A DNA stretch of 64,000 bases, from the NCBI GenBank assembly GCA_037442025.1, contig JBBIRB010000009.1:1-64000 (forward strand). Direction: 5' to 3'. The stretch comes from UBA2287 sp037442025 (GTDB lineage Bacteria; Bacteroidota; Bacteroidia; Bacteroidales; Tenuifilaceae). Below the pieces are notes generated by a model. It saw only the letters and a list, made by a program, of their open reading frames with translations, was not told where the DNA came from and ran no database searches. Position numbers and translations under genes: made by a program. This document shows, in pieces, positions 27,047-35,696 of this stretch; the first letter of the stretch is position 1; each line of letters opens with the position of its first letter.

Positions 27047-27074
27047 TTGAAATTTAACAACTGTTTTAAATTTG
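27047..27074 (+). promoter_or_regulatory. Bacteroidota-type promoter for the KAS III-like gene
   Basis: TTG at 27047-27049, 17 bases, then TAAATTTG at 27067-27074, matching -33/-7 elements. Transcription would begin near 27081, which rules out the upstream in-frame start at 27072 and supports the ATG at 27117. Confidence 0.55.
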
Positions 27075-27116
27075 CAGTACCTTGTAAACTTTATTTTTAT
27101 AGATTTTTTTATTGTT

Positions 27117-28193
27117 ATGAAGCACGCAAATACCATTATAAGTGGAACTGGGAGTTACATTCCCGAACTCAGAATTGAAAACAGACGTTTTGTAAAAAGC
27201 ATATTCTTCGAAAAGGATAGTACCCCCATTGAGGGAACAGGCGAAGAAATTGTAAACAAATTTAAGGACATAACTGGTATAGCTGAACGGCGATGGGTTA
27301 AAAAGGACCAAACTACTTCCGAAATAGCAACAATAGCAGCAGAAAGAGCTATCAAATCTGCAGGTATCGATAGGGAATCGATTGACCATATTATTGTAGC
27401 CCATAATTTTGGCGATGTGCTGAAGGGAACCATTCAAACCGACCTTTTACCCAGTATTGCGGCAAGAGTAAAGGCTAAACTGGGAATTGTTAATCCTGCT
27501 TGCGTTGCGTACGATATCATTTTTGGCTGCCCGGGTTGGGTGCAGGGCGTAATACAGGCCGATTCGTTCATAAAAACAGGTTTGGCCAAGCGTTGCTTGG
27601 TAATTGGTGCCGAAACCCTTTCGAGGGTTGTTGATCCCAACGACCGCGATACAATGATTTTCTCCGATGGGGCAGGGGCTACCATTGTTGAAGGCGTTGA
27701 GGAAGATGAACCCCGAGGGATTATTTCGTCAGCAGCAGTTACACATGCCACTGAAGAGGCTTACTACCTTTATTTAGGTCAATCGAATGCCCCCGATAGC
27801 GACCCCAATGTACGATACATAAAAATGCACGGACGAAAAATTTACGAATACGCAATTTCCAATGTACCAAAAGCTATGAAATTGGCTGTCGATAAATCGG
27901 GCCTATCCATTGATTCGATTAAAAAGGTGCTGCTTCACCAGGCCAACGAAAAAATGGACGAAGCCATTGTGCTTCGTTTCTATAAACTTTTTGGAATTAG
28001 GGCCAACATTGCCGATGTAATGCCCATGAACATTCACGAACTTGGAAATAGTTCGGTAGCAACAGTGCCAACACTTTACGATATGATTCTGAAGGGGCAA
28101 CTTACCAATCACATTATCAATAAGGGCGATGCCATTGTGTTTGCTTCGGTGGGTGCAGGAATGAGCATTAATGCTATAGTTTACAAACAGTAG
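27117..28193 (+). CDS. 3-oxoacyl-ACP synthase III-like condensing enzyme
   Basis: Thiolase-fold enzyme related to FabH, which condenses acyl-CoA with malonyl-ACP. The catalytic cysteine is at residue 138 in IFGCPGWVQG, where canonical FabH has AACSGF. The histidine is 274 in LLHQANEKMDEA and the asparagine 311 in ELGNSSVATVPT. The triad is thus complete but the cysteine environment (CPGW) is unusual, so it may be a specialised KAS III for a secondary acyl pathway rather than the housekeeping FabH. The gene is monocistronic and ends in a bidirectional terminator. Confidence 0.85.
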   Translation: MKHANTIISGTGSYIPELRIENRRFVKSIFFEKDSTPIEGTGEEIVNKFKDITGIAERRWVKKDQTTSEIATIAAERAIKSAGIDRESIDHIIVAHNFGDVLKGTIQTDLLPSIAARVKAKLGIVNPACVAYDIIFGCPGWVQGVIQADSFIKTGLAKRCLVIGAETLSRVVDPNDRDTMIFSDGAGATIVEGVEEDEPRGIISSAAVTHATEEAYYLYLGQSNAPDSDPNVRYIKMHGRKIYEYAISNVPKAMKLAVDKSGLSIDSIKKVLLHQANEKMDEAIVLRFYKLFGIRANIADVMPMNIHELGNSSVATVPTLYDMILKGQLTNHIINKGDAIVFASVGAGMSINAIVYKQ

Positions 28194-28203
28194 CAGCGAA
28201 AAT

Positions 28204-28241
28204 AAAAGCCATCGGGTTGCAATTGCTTCCCGATGGCTTTT
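28204..28241. terminator. Bidirectional terminator between KAS III-like and DUF5916 genes
   Basis: Perfect 13-base stem AAAAGCCATCGGG with CCCGATGGCTTTT and a 12-base loop. A- and T-runs lie on both sides, between two convergent genes. Confidence 0.88.
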
Positions 28242-28253
28242 TAGTTTATTCAT

Positions 28254-30872
28254 TTAAAAGAATCGATAAGATAATTTCAGAAGGAATACATCGTGTGGGT
28301 ATGAACTGAACAATTCACCAGTATCGTGCCCAATGCTAGAAAAGTAATTGTTTTCAGACGATTCTCTACCCTGCGACCAAACTAAGAATATTGCAGAGCC
28401 CGGGCGGAACTCCCAACGCACAACAAGGTTCGATTGAAACGCTCTGAAATTAAAATTGGGGTTGTCGAACGAAAAATCGGTAGTTCCATCGGTATTGGAA
28501 TCAACCAAATACACTTCATTATTGGTGTCGTACGAAATTTGGGTGGCACTATATGTGCTGAAACGATTGGTGTAAGTGCTTGCCCTCGGGTTTGTAATTT
28601 CTTTAAAATGGTAGTAGTTACCCTTGGCAATAAAGGGTCTGCCGTAGAATTGAACCGAAAGATCGGGGGTAATGCTGTAATTAAGCCGAAATGAGAGTGA
28701 GTAAACCTTCTGGTCAATTGAAGCATTTATGTATTTCGTATCGTTAATCATTTTAATGTTAGTAACATACTGCATCTCTCTCCACGAATTCGAAACTCCA
28801 GTTCCTAACGAAACAACTATGGCTTTGCTGGGTTTATAAGAAAATTTTAGGTTAATATTCGACTGTTCCGATTGTTTCCCCATAAAAAAGTAAGTATTGG
28901 CTGAGGCAGTCACTTTCTTTCTGCTATCAGTACCTACAAATGACCAATTGCTCCAGCCCCCTGGTATTTTAAGCGATGGGCCACCCCTGAGGGCGGTTGC
29001 GCTTAATGTTTCACCATTGATGTTTATTCCCGTTGAGAAGTTCCAAAAATTGTTGAATTCTGCGTTTCCATTAAGATTTCCACCCCAGTGTGTTAAATCG
29101 CCAGCAAAATTGTTTTCGCGCCAGAGGTTTGTATTTATACTTACTGAACGGAAAATTGAGAAGGGTTCGTTTATGCGGTAACCTACCCAAAGCACCTGAA
29201 AAATATCGTCAACCGTGCGTATGTATCCAATATCGTTCACTTCCAGTTCGGGCGATTTAAACGAAACGAAACCCATGTAGCGCCAGCGTCCCTGACCGCT
29301 CTTCCCAATGCTTAAGGCTCCACCATACCCATTCAAACTGGTTCGGCTCGAATCTACTTCAACGTGGGTTGCATCGGGGCGTTGAAAGTATCGGCTCGAC
29401 ATGCGTTGTGTTCTTATCAGTGCCTTTTCGCTACCCTCAACACGGCTGAAGAATCCTTTAATATTTAGGAAGTAGTTTTTGTTTTTCCAAAAGTGGTTAA
29501 CATTAAAACCGCCAGTGTAGGCATTCCTATGCAGAAAATCAATTTCAGAAGTCGCTAAATTTCTGCTGACACTGGTGAACATGGCACTAAAACTGGTTTT
29601 TCCTTCGTTGTACTCTTTCCCAGCACTACCTACAAAATAATTGGTTAGGGGTTCAATAAGTACTTTACTTCTGTTGCTGTTGTAATCTATTTCGGCGTAC
29701 TCGTTGGATGTTACAGCGTCCATAATACCTATGGAGAAACCATGTTTTGTTTTTCCGGTTATTTTGGCTGCTCCAATAATTGAGGTGTTTAATGGCGCAT
29801 CCATATACTCACTATCTCTTAAGTTGGGAGAGTATTGAGGCTTTCTTCCAATTCTTCTGGAGTAGAACAGGTTCTCGTAGGAATGGTCGCCATCGCCAGG
29901 TGAGAACTGGAAATGAAACAGGTTACGACCCTCAATGAAGAAGGGTCTTTTTTCGGGGAAATAAGTTTCAAAAGCGGTTAGGTTCACTTCCGATGGGTCG
30001 GCTTCTACTTGTCCAAAATCGGGGAAAATGGTAAGATCGAGAGTGAAATCGTTAGTAATGCCCATTTTCATATCTAATCCGGCCGAAATATTTTTGCTAT
30101 TACCAGTACGGAAAGGATTTCCCGTTTCCCTCTCAAACCTTTCGGCTTGTGCTACTGTGTACGGCGCAACTTCAATCTGACGGCGAGGCTTTACCTGCTC
30201 TATTCCGGTCAGAATACCGTATCGGTGCACCCAGCCCGGAGCATCGCGGGGTATGGGTTGCCACAGCGATAATTCTCCTTTTCTATATATGAATCGGCCA
30301 ACCTGAAGGCCCCATTCCTGTTTGCTTAAATTGTTGAATCGGAGCTGATTCAGGGGTATTTTTATTTCACATACCCAGCCTTCGTTGTCAATCGATGTTT
30401 TTGCATCCCAAATGGCATCCCAGCTTTCATCTTCATTGTTTCCATCGCCCGTTATAAGTTTATCGTGCTTAACCCCCGATGCAAAAACAATGAACGAAAA
30501 GGAGGTTTGCTTGTCGTTGTACGAATCGAATTCAATACCAATGGCATCGCCATCGCCGGAGTCGCGACGCGATAGGAGCGATACAATACTGTCGGGACTT
30601 GTATCCCAGGCCCTTATGGCTGCATAAATGAAATTATTATCGAACAAAATTTTAAACGAAGTTTGTTGGGACGGGGCTTTGCCATCGAAGGGCTCGCGTT
30701 GGGTAAAATTATTTTGCCAACTAGTTGCCTCCCAAGAAGCATCGTTAACAAAGCCATCGATTCGCGGAGGCTCGCCCTGTAAACGGTAAGCTTTTGCCTC
30801 TCTCTTTTCTTGTGCAAGCAGAAAACTTGAATTAATAAGCAGGAATAAGCAAATTAAATATCTATTCAGCAT
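28254..30872 (-). CDS. DUF5916 outer-membrane beta-barrel protein with CBM9-like domain
   Basis: Large exported protein of 872 residues. After the signal peptide (1-20, ending LLAQ) comes a carbohydrate-binding module 9-like domain (about 30-215; IDGFVNDASWEATSWQNNF at its start). The remaining two thirds is a DUF5916 region (FPDFGQVEADPSEVNLTAFE) with beta-strand repeats and a C-terminal aromatic residue (LLKLSYRFF) expected of an outer-membrane barrel. The family is widespread in Bacteroidota and its ligand is not established. It is a single gene, convergent with the KAS III-like gene and divergent from the superoxide dismutase gene. Confidence 0.85.
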   Translation of the reverse strand: MLNRYLICLFLLINSSFLLAQEKREAKAYRLQGEPPRIDGFVNDASWEATSWQNNFTQREPFDGKAPSQQTSFKILFDNNFIYAAIRAWDTSPDSIVSLLSRRDSGDGDAIGIEFDSYNDKQTSFSFIVFASGVKHDKLITGDGNNEDESWDAIWDAKTSIDNEGWVCEIKIPLNQLRFNNLSKQEWGLQVGRFIYRKGELSLWQPIPRDAPGWVHRYGILTGIEQVKPRRQIEVAPYTVAQAERFERETGNPFRTGNSKNISAGLDMKMGITNDFTLDLTIFPDFGQVEADPSEVNLTAFETYFPEKRPFFIEGRNLFHFQFSPGDGDHSYENLFYSRRIGRKPQYSPNLRDSEYMDAPLNTSIIGAAKITGKTKHGFSIGIMDAVTSNEYAEIDYNSNRSKVLIEPLTNYFVGSAGKEYNEGKTSFSAMFTSVSRNLATSEIDFLHRNAYTGGFNVNHFWKNKNYFLNIKGFFSRVEGSEKALIRTQRMSSRYFQRPDATHVEVDSSRTSLNGYGGALSIGKSGQGRWRYMGFVSFKSPELEVNDIGYIRTVDDIFQVLWVGYRINEPFSIFRSVSINTNLWRENNFAGDLTHWGGNLNGNAEFNNFWNFSTGININGETLSATALRGGPSLKIPGGWSNWSFVGTDSRKKVTASANTYFFMGKQSEQSNINLKFSYKPSKAIVVSLGTGVSNSWREMQYVTNIKMINDTKYINASIDQKVYSLSFRLNYSITPDLSVQFYGRPFIAKGNYYHFKEITNPRASTYTNRFSTYSATQISYDTNNEVYLVDSNTDGTTDFSFDNPNFNFRAFQSNLVVRWEFRPGSAIFLVWSQGRESSENNYFSSIGHDTGELFSSYPHDVFLLKLSYRFF

Positions 30873-30953
30873 GTTTTGTTTAGGTTAGTTAGTGAGTAGT
30901 TCAAACAAATATTGAAGTTCGCTGTTTTATTATAAAAGCTAAAACAAACTAGT

Positions 30954-31643
30954 ATGAAGGACTCAATATTGACTTTAGTTGCTGCTTTTAGTTTCATGTT
31001 TGTTGCAGCACAGGATGGCAAATTAACACACATTAGCTTTAACGAGCTACCTTACCCTGCCGGTGCACTTGAGGTTTTTATCGATAAGCAAACTATGGAA
31101 ATTCACCATGGTCGTCACCATAGGGCATACTACAACAATTTCCTGAAAGCCATAGCCGACGAGAAGATACCCTTGGAACCCATTGAGAAAACCCTTGCAA
31201 CTATTAGTAAGTATTCAACATTTGCGAGAAATAATGGCGGGGGACATTTCAATCACAACCTGTTTTGGGAAATTATGTCGCCCAATGGCGGTGGCTTACC
31301 AAGCGGAAAATTAATGGAAGCGATTGTTAATAGATTTGGATCGTTCGATGCTTTCAAATCCGATTTCGAAAAGAAGGCTGCTGCCATTTTTGGTAGCGGC
31401 TGGGCCTGGTTATCGGTTAGCAGCGATGGGAAACTTTTTGTATCAACAACAGCAAATCAGGACAACCCACTAATGGATGTAGTGGCCGAGAAGGGCACTC
31501 CCATACTTGGGCTCGATGTTTGGGAGCATGCATACTACCTTCGGTACCAAAACAAGCGCGCCGATTACATAGCCAACTTCTGGAAAGTAGTGAATTGGGG
31601 TGAAGTGGAGAAAAGGTACGCTATTGCATTGGGGCAATTGTAG
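30954..31643 (+). CDS. Iron/manganese superoxide dismutase with N-terminal signal peptide
   Basis: Dismutates superoxide to oxygen and hydrogen peroxide. Metal ligands are all visible: His in MEIHHGRHH, His in GHFNHNLFW, and Asp and His in LDVWEHAYYLRYQ. The motif GSGWAWL is also conserved. Residues 1-20 (MKDSILTLVAAFSFMFVAAQ) form a hydrophobic signal-like segment not found in cytoplasmic SOD, so the enzyme is probably exported to the periplasm. Length is 229 against about 190-200 for the usual cytoplasmic form. Iron or manganese preference cannot be fixed from sequence alone. Monocistronic between DUF5916 and pckA. Confidence 0.92.
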   Translation: MKDSILTLVAAFSFMFVAAQDGKLTHISFNELPYPAGALEVFIDKQTMEIHHGRHHRAYYNNFLKAIADEKIPLEPIEKTLATISKYSTFARNNGGGHFNHNLFWEIMSPNGGGLPSGKLMEAIVNRFGSFDAFKSDFEKKAAAIFGSGWAWLSVSSDGKLFVSTTANQDNPLMDVVAEKGTPILGLDVWEHAYYLRYQNKRADYIANFWKVVNWGEVEKRYAIALGQL

Positions 31644-31750
31644 TATCCTTCCTATCTCAATCGTTTACAAAAGGGCTGGCTTTTCCCCTTAATTCTGAAA
31701 AACTGATATTAAACATATATTTTTTAAGGCTCCATTTCGAATATGTAGGG

Positions 31751-31758
31751 TAACTTTG
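31751..31758 (+). promoter_or_regulatory. Candidate -7 promoter element for pckA
   Basis: TAACTTTG fits TAnnTTTG, 59 bases before the ATG at 31818. It supports that ATG, rather than the one at 31843, as the native start of pckA. Confidence 0.4.
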
Positions 31759-31817
31759 TTTATTGGCGGTGGGCCAAAAACTCACCGCTACTTTATTTTA
31801 ATTTACCCTAAAATATT

Positions 31818-33426
31818 ATGAAAAGTATCGATCTATCCATTTATGGAATTCAAAACGTTCAGGAAATTTACTATAACCCTTCGTACCAATTGCTTTTTGA
31901 ACATGAAACCAGCTCCCAACTGGAGGGTTTCGAAAAGGGAACACTTAGGTGCTGTTAATGTTGATACCGGAATTTTCACGGGCCGCTCACCCAAAGATAA
32001 ATATGTGGTTTGCGAACCATCGAGCGAAAACAATGTTTGGTGGGCCGAGGCCGAAAAGAAGAGTTCTGACAATAAACCCATTTCCCCTGAAATATGGGAG
32101 CATTTCCTGAAAATTAGCACCAACCAGCTCAGTGGCAAGAAACTATACGTTGTCGACTCATATGCGGGAGCAAATGAGGATACCCGCATCAAGGTTCGAT
32201 TTATTATGGAAATTGCATGGCAGGCCCACTTTGTTAAAAATATGTTTATTCGTCCTACAAATGAGGAACTAGAAAGTTACCAGCCAGATTTTGTTGTGTT
32301 TGTTGCCTCAAAAGCTACTAATCCTATTTGGCAGCAACAAGGTTTGAATAGCGAGGTTTTTGTTGCTTTCCATTTGGCAAAACGCATGGCTGTTATTGGT
32401 GGCACTTGGTATGGTGGTGAAATGAAGAAAGGTATCTTTTCCATAATGAACTATTACATGCCCCTGAAGGGCATTGCTTCCATGCATTGTAGTGCAAATG
32501 TGGGAAACAATGGCGACGTTGCGATTTTCTTTGGCCTTTCGGGTACGGGAAAAACTACCCTTTCGGCCGACCCGAACCGTGCACTTATTGGCGACGATGA
32601 GCATGGTTGGGACGATAACGGAGTTTTTAACTATGAGGGTGGTTGCTATGCCAAATGCATAAACCTCGACCCTGCTAAAGAACCCGACATCTATGCTGCA
32701 CTTCGTCGCGATGCATTACTCGAAAATTTAGATTTTGATGAAAAAGGCACAATCGATTTTTCATCAAGTAAGAAAACCGAAAACACTCGGGTTTCCTACC
32801 CCATTTATCATATTCGCAACATTGTTAAGCCTGTATCGCGCGGGGGACATGCCAGGCATGTAATTTTTCTGGCAGCCGACTCGTTTGGTGTATTACCTCC
32901 AGTTGCCAAACTGTCGCCTAACCAAACCCAGTACCACTTTTTGAGCGGTTTCACCGCTAAGTTAGCCGGAACCGAGAGGGGTGTTAAGGAGCCTCAGCCA
33001 ACCTTCAGCAGCTGCTTTGGTCAGGCGTTTCTCATGCTGCACCCAACGGTTTATGCGCGGGAATTGGTGAAGAAAATGGTTAAGCACAACTCAAAAGCCT
33101 ACCTGGTTAACACAGGTTGGGTAGGAGGGGCCTACGGAGTAGGAAAACGAATAGATATTGCAGCAACACGAGCCATTATTAACTCAATTTTAGATGGAAG
33201 CATTGAGGACGCTGAATTTGATGTTATGCCTATTTTCAATCTTCAAATTCCTAAATCACTCAATGGGGTCGATAGTAAACTTCTTAATCCACGCAATAGT
33301 TGGCCAAACCCTGCCGACTGGGATATTGCAGCCAGGGAGCTTGCAAAAAAGTTTATTAAAAACTTCGAGAACTTTACCGACAACGAAGCAGGAAGAAAAC
33401 TGGTGACTGCAGGGCCAATTATTTAA
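31818..33426 (+). CDS. pckA: Phosphoenolpyruvate carboxykinase (ATP) with an apparent N-terminal frameshift
   Basis: Interconverts oxaloacetate and phosphoenolpyruvate with ATP/ADP, a central step in gluconeogenesis or, in anaerobes, CO2 fixation to oxaloacetate. The C-terminal 500 residues (frame of 31843) are intact, with the P-loop GLSGTGKTTLSADPN and GDDEHGWDDNG near the catalytic aspartates. The expected N-terminus, however, is in another frame. From ATG 31818 one reads MKSIDLSIYGIQNVQEIYYN, then LEGFEKGT, and then a stop at 31956. The family continues EKG-xVTx-LGAVNV; here EKGT is followed by only one base before LGAVNVDTGIFTGRSPKD. About eight bases are missing near 31936-31946. Either a real mutation or a sequencing/assembly error; a re-start at 31843 or 31903 could give a shortened protein. 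Confidence 0.88.
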
Positions 33427-33436
33427 TAGAAAATAT

Positions 33437-34243
33437 TTACTGATATATATTTTTCAACGTTTCCTTTACTTTACTCCATTGTTGCTGATCCATAATAGGC
33501 TCAACGGCAATGGAGTAATTTTTTCTTATTGCCTTTATTGACTCGGCCCGCTCCTGACTATCGGGGTGGGTACTAATCCATGCCATTGATTTGGTAAATG
33601 AAGGCTCCTGCTCGGAAAGTTGTTCGAAAAAATTGGCCAAATGAATTGGATCAATGCCTGCTTCAACAAGAAGCCTTACGGCTGTTTCGTCGGCCTCCTT
33701 CTCCTGGCTTCTATCGAATGCCGAAGAAGAGAGCATTCTTATAGCTTCCTTGGCAGCATTGCCTCCCGAATTTCCTGAAATCATTGACATAACCACAGTT
33801 AACCCCAGCTCCTTAACCATACGTTTGGTAACATGGTTGTGCTCCATGTGGGCCATCTCATGGGCAATCACTCCTGCCAACTCTTCGGGGGTTTTGCAAA
33901 AATCGATGAGGCCCGTAAGCACTACCATATTTTGGGCAGGCAGCGCAAATGCATTAACCTCCTGGCTTCGAAAAAAATGCAGCTTTAAATCGTTGCAATG
34001 CAAACTGCTCTGTTCACAAACTCTGGATACAATTAGCGATATATCGGTTTTTTCTTCAACCGAATCGATACTTATGCTATTCATTTTCATGTAGTTCAGC
34101 ATGAAATCGGCTAGTGCCTGCTCGTTGCGTTTGCCAAGTTCCTTAAAATTGCAAAAGTTGGTAAAGGGAATAAGACTTAGTATATACCATATGCCAAAGA
34201 ATAGGAAAAGTAAACCTGCCAATTGATAAAATAGTTTGCCCAT
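33437..34243 (-). CDS. M48 family metalloprotease
   Basis: Membrane-anchored zinc endopeptidase. The start is the ATG at 34243 (MGKLFYQLAGLLFLFFG), just after the stop of the upstream gene, rather than a longer frame from 34327. Residues 5-25 form a membrane helix. The zinc motif is HEMAHMEHNH, with the third ligand in the SQEKEADETAVRLL segment. Length is 268 residues. Such proteins (HtpX/BepA/LoiP-like) degrade misfolded envelope proteins. It is the last gene of a four-gene operon with TM2, DUF2752 and DUF4870-like membrane proteins, and it converges with pckA. Confidence 0.88.
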   Translation of the reverse strand: MGKLFYQLAGLLFLFFGIWYILSLIPFTNFCNFKELGKRNEQALADFMLNYMKMNSISIDSVEEKTDISLIVSRVCEQSSLHCNDLKLHFFRSQEVNAFALPAQNMVVLTGLIDFCKTPEELAGVIAHEMAHMEHNHVTKRMVKELGLTVVMSMISGNSGGNAAKEAIRMLSSSAFDRSQEKEADETAVRLLVEAGIDPIHLANFFEQLSEQEPSFTKSMAWISTHPDSQERAESIKAIRKNYSIAVEPIMDQQQWSKVKETLKNIYQ

Positions 34244-34254
34244 AATCTTGTTTA

Positions 34255-34704
34255 TTATCTTCTGTAATTGGTATACGATAGTGGATTTGGCAGCAGAATA
34301 TTGGTTAGCGTTCCAAAAAACCACCATTCTACATGTTTTCCTTTGCGGGTTTGTATTGCTGCGTATATGGTGGCGGCAAACTCACTAATATTGAAAATCA
34401 GAACGGTAATTAAGTATGCTATGTAGTTATCAGTAACCACATTACTTCCAAAAACTATGGTCAGAGTCCAAATGGTTGCTGCACTATTCATGGGCAATAC
34501 AGTCGATTGCGAAAGAAGCGCTTGTGTGCAGTGCCAGCGTACAAAATAGGTTGATTTACGGTTAGCCAAAAAGAAAATTAATGTTGCAACCAGATTAATA
34601 ATTGGCAATGGTAATCCGGCCATTAAGGCAAGTAACGACATAACGTAACTGTTCGAGGCCTTTTCGGCTTCAGTTTCGGTGGGTTTCGTGTGGAAATCAA
34701 TCAT
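34255..34704 (-). CDS. DUF4870/Tic20-like membrane protein
   Basis: A 149-residue protein with about four helices. The N-terminal amphipathic part (TEAEKASNSYVMSLLALMAG) and the segment FVRWHCTQALLSQ, which resembles the 'H-x-x-Q-A' motif of DUF4870/Tic20-like proteins, are the best landmarks. The C-terminal half (IFNISEFAATIYAAIQTRKG) matches the family's closing pattern. Its start overlaps the stop of the DUF2752 gene by four bases (ATGA), and its stop is 11 bases before the M48 start, so it is firmly inside the operon. Function unknown. Confidence 0.6.
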   Translation of the reverse strand: MIDFHTKPTETEAEKASNSYVMSLLALMAGLPLPIINLVATLIFFLANRKSTYFVRWHCTQALLSQSTVLPMNSAATIWTLTIVFGSNVVTDNYIAYLITVLIFNISEFAATIYAAIQTRKGKHVEWWFFGTLTNILLPNPLSYTNYRR

Positions 34705-35111
34705 AATTTAAAGTAGCGGTATATGTTCAGGGCCCAAATGGTTAAGATAATAAGAATTGCAATTACTGCAATGGCTCTTATCTTTAATGTTTTTTCAATT
34801 TTAATATAGATTGAAAGAAAACTATTACGTTTCTGAATAAGGTCTATACTCACCCACAAGGGGAACACCAAGAGCATTATTGAAGCAACAATAACCAATG
34901 GATTGGTAGCAATAGCCTTCAGAATTTCCCCTTTTGTAATATGAATAATGGCCTCGGTAGTTCCGCACGAGGGGCATGGTATGCCCGTCATGATACGAAA
35001 CGGGCATACAGTAATGCCACCCTGTAGGGTACTCATATAATTATAAATAACCCAGGCATAGCCTGCTAGGGAAAGAGCTAAAACAATTGAGTAAAGTTTT
35101 CGGCGGGCCAT
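34701..35111 (-). CDS. DUF2752 domain membrane protein
   Basis: A 136-residue protein with three helices and the DUF2752 signature CPFRIMTGIPCPSCGTTEA (about residues 37-55). This has three cysteines in the arrangement CP-x7-PCPSCG. The cysteines suggest metal or lipid binding, but no function is established. It starts at the base immediately before the TM2 gene ends, and overlaps the next gene by four bases, so the operon is tightly coupled. DUF2752 and TM2 proteins are frequent neighbours in Bacteroidota. Confidence 0.85.
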   Translation of the reverse strand: MARRKLYSIVLALSLAGYAWVIYNYMSTLQGGITVCPFRIMTGIPCPSCGTTEAIIHITKGEILKAIATNPLVIVASIMLLVFPLWVSIDLIQKRNSFLSIYIKIEKTLKIRAIAVIAILIILTIWALNIYRYFKL

Positions 35112-35453
35112 TTACATAAGCAGCGCCTGCTGAATGCTTGCAAAGTTCACCTCGCGGGTACGGCCCATTATCAGAAACCAGTCAACAATGGTCCAAATAC
35201 CCAAACCTCCACAGGTTAGGAGTTTGGCAACACCAAGACCCACATCGCCAATAATAAACCGATCGACACCAAAGCCGCCAATTAATATTGAAATAACCAG
35301 AAGTAATGTGGGGTCTTTTAAATTAAGACTGTGAAGCACAATGAACTTTGAATCGTCCATTGCAATTAATTTCTCCCTTAGGAAGGGAATTTGATGACTT
35401 TCAAAGTACTTTGCATTGGTGAGCAGGTACATGTCGACTTTTTGTGCATCCAT
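35112..35453 (-). CDS. TM2 domain-containing protein
   Basis: A 113-residue protein with a soluble N-terminal part (residues 1-50) and a TM2 domain. The two helices flank the DRF-containing turn: VISILIGGFGVDRFIIGDVG, then LLTCGGLGIWTIVDWFLI. The domain is known from many bacteria and from eukaryotic TM2D proteins, but its biochemical role is unresolved. It is the first gene of the operon TM2-DUF2752-DUF4870-like-M48, with no intergenic bases before the next gene. Confidence 0.88.
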   Translation of the reverse strand: MDAQKVDMYLLTNAKYFESHQIPFLREKLIAMDDSKFIVLHSLNLKDPTLLLVISILIGGFGVDRFIIGDVGLGVAKLLTCGGLGIWTIVDWFLIMGRTREVNFASIQQALLM

Positions 35454-35696
35454 TTTGAGAATTTTAAGTTTATTTTAAACAATATTTTTTGAAAATGCTA
35501 ACTGAATCGTTGTGTGAATTGATATTGCAGCATTTCATTTGCAGGTTCTTTCAAAAGTAAGAAAAAATCTAAAGGACCATACTATCTCCCCTATTACTTT
35601 TTCTTAAATGGCTTCATTTGGAATTATTCTATCGAAATGGAATCTCAATTATGCTTTTTTAATATATTCGCTGCTTCAACTAATTCGTTGCAAATT

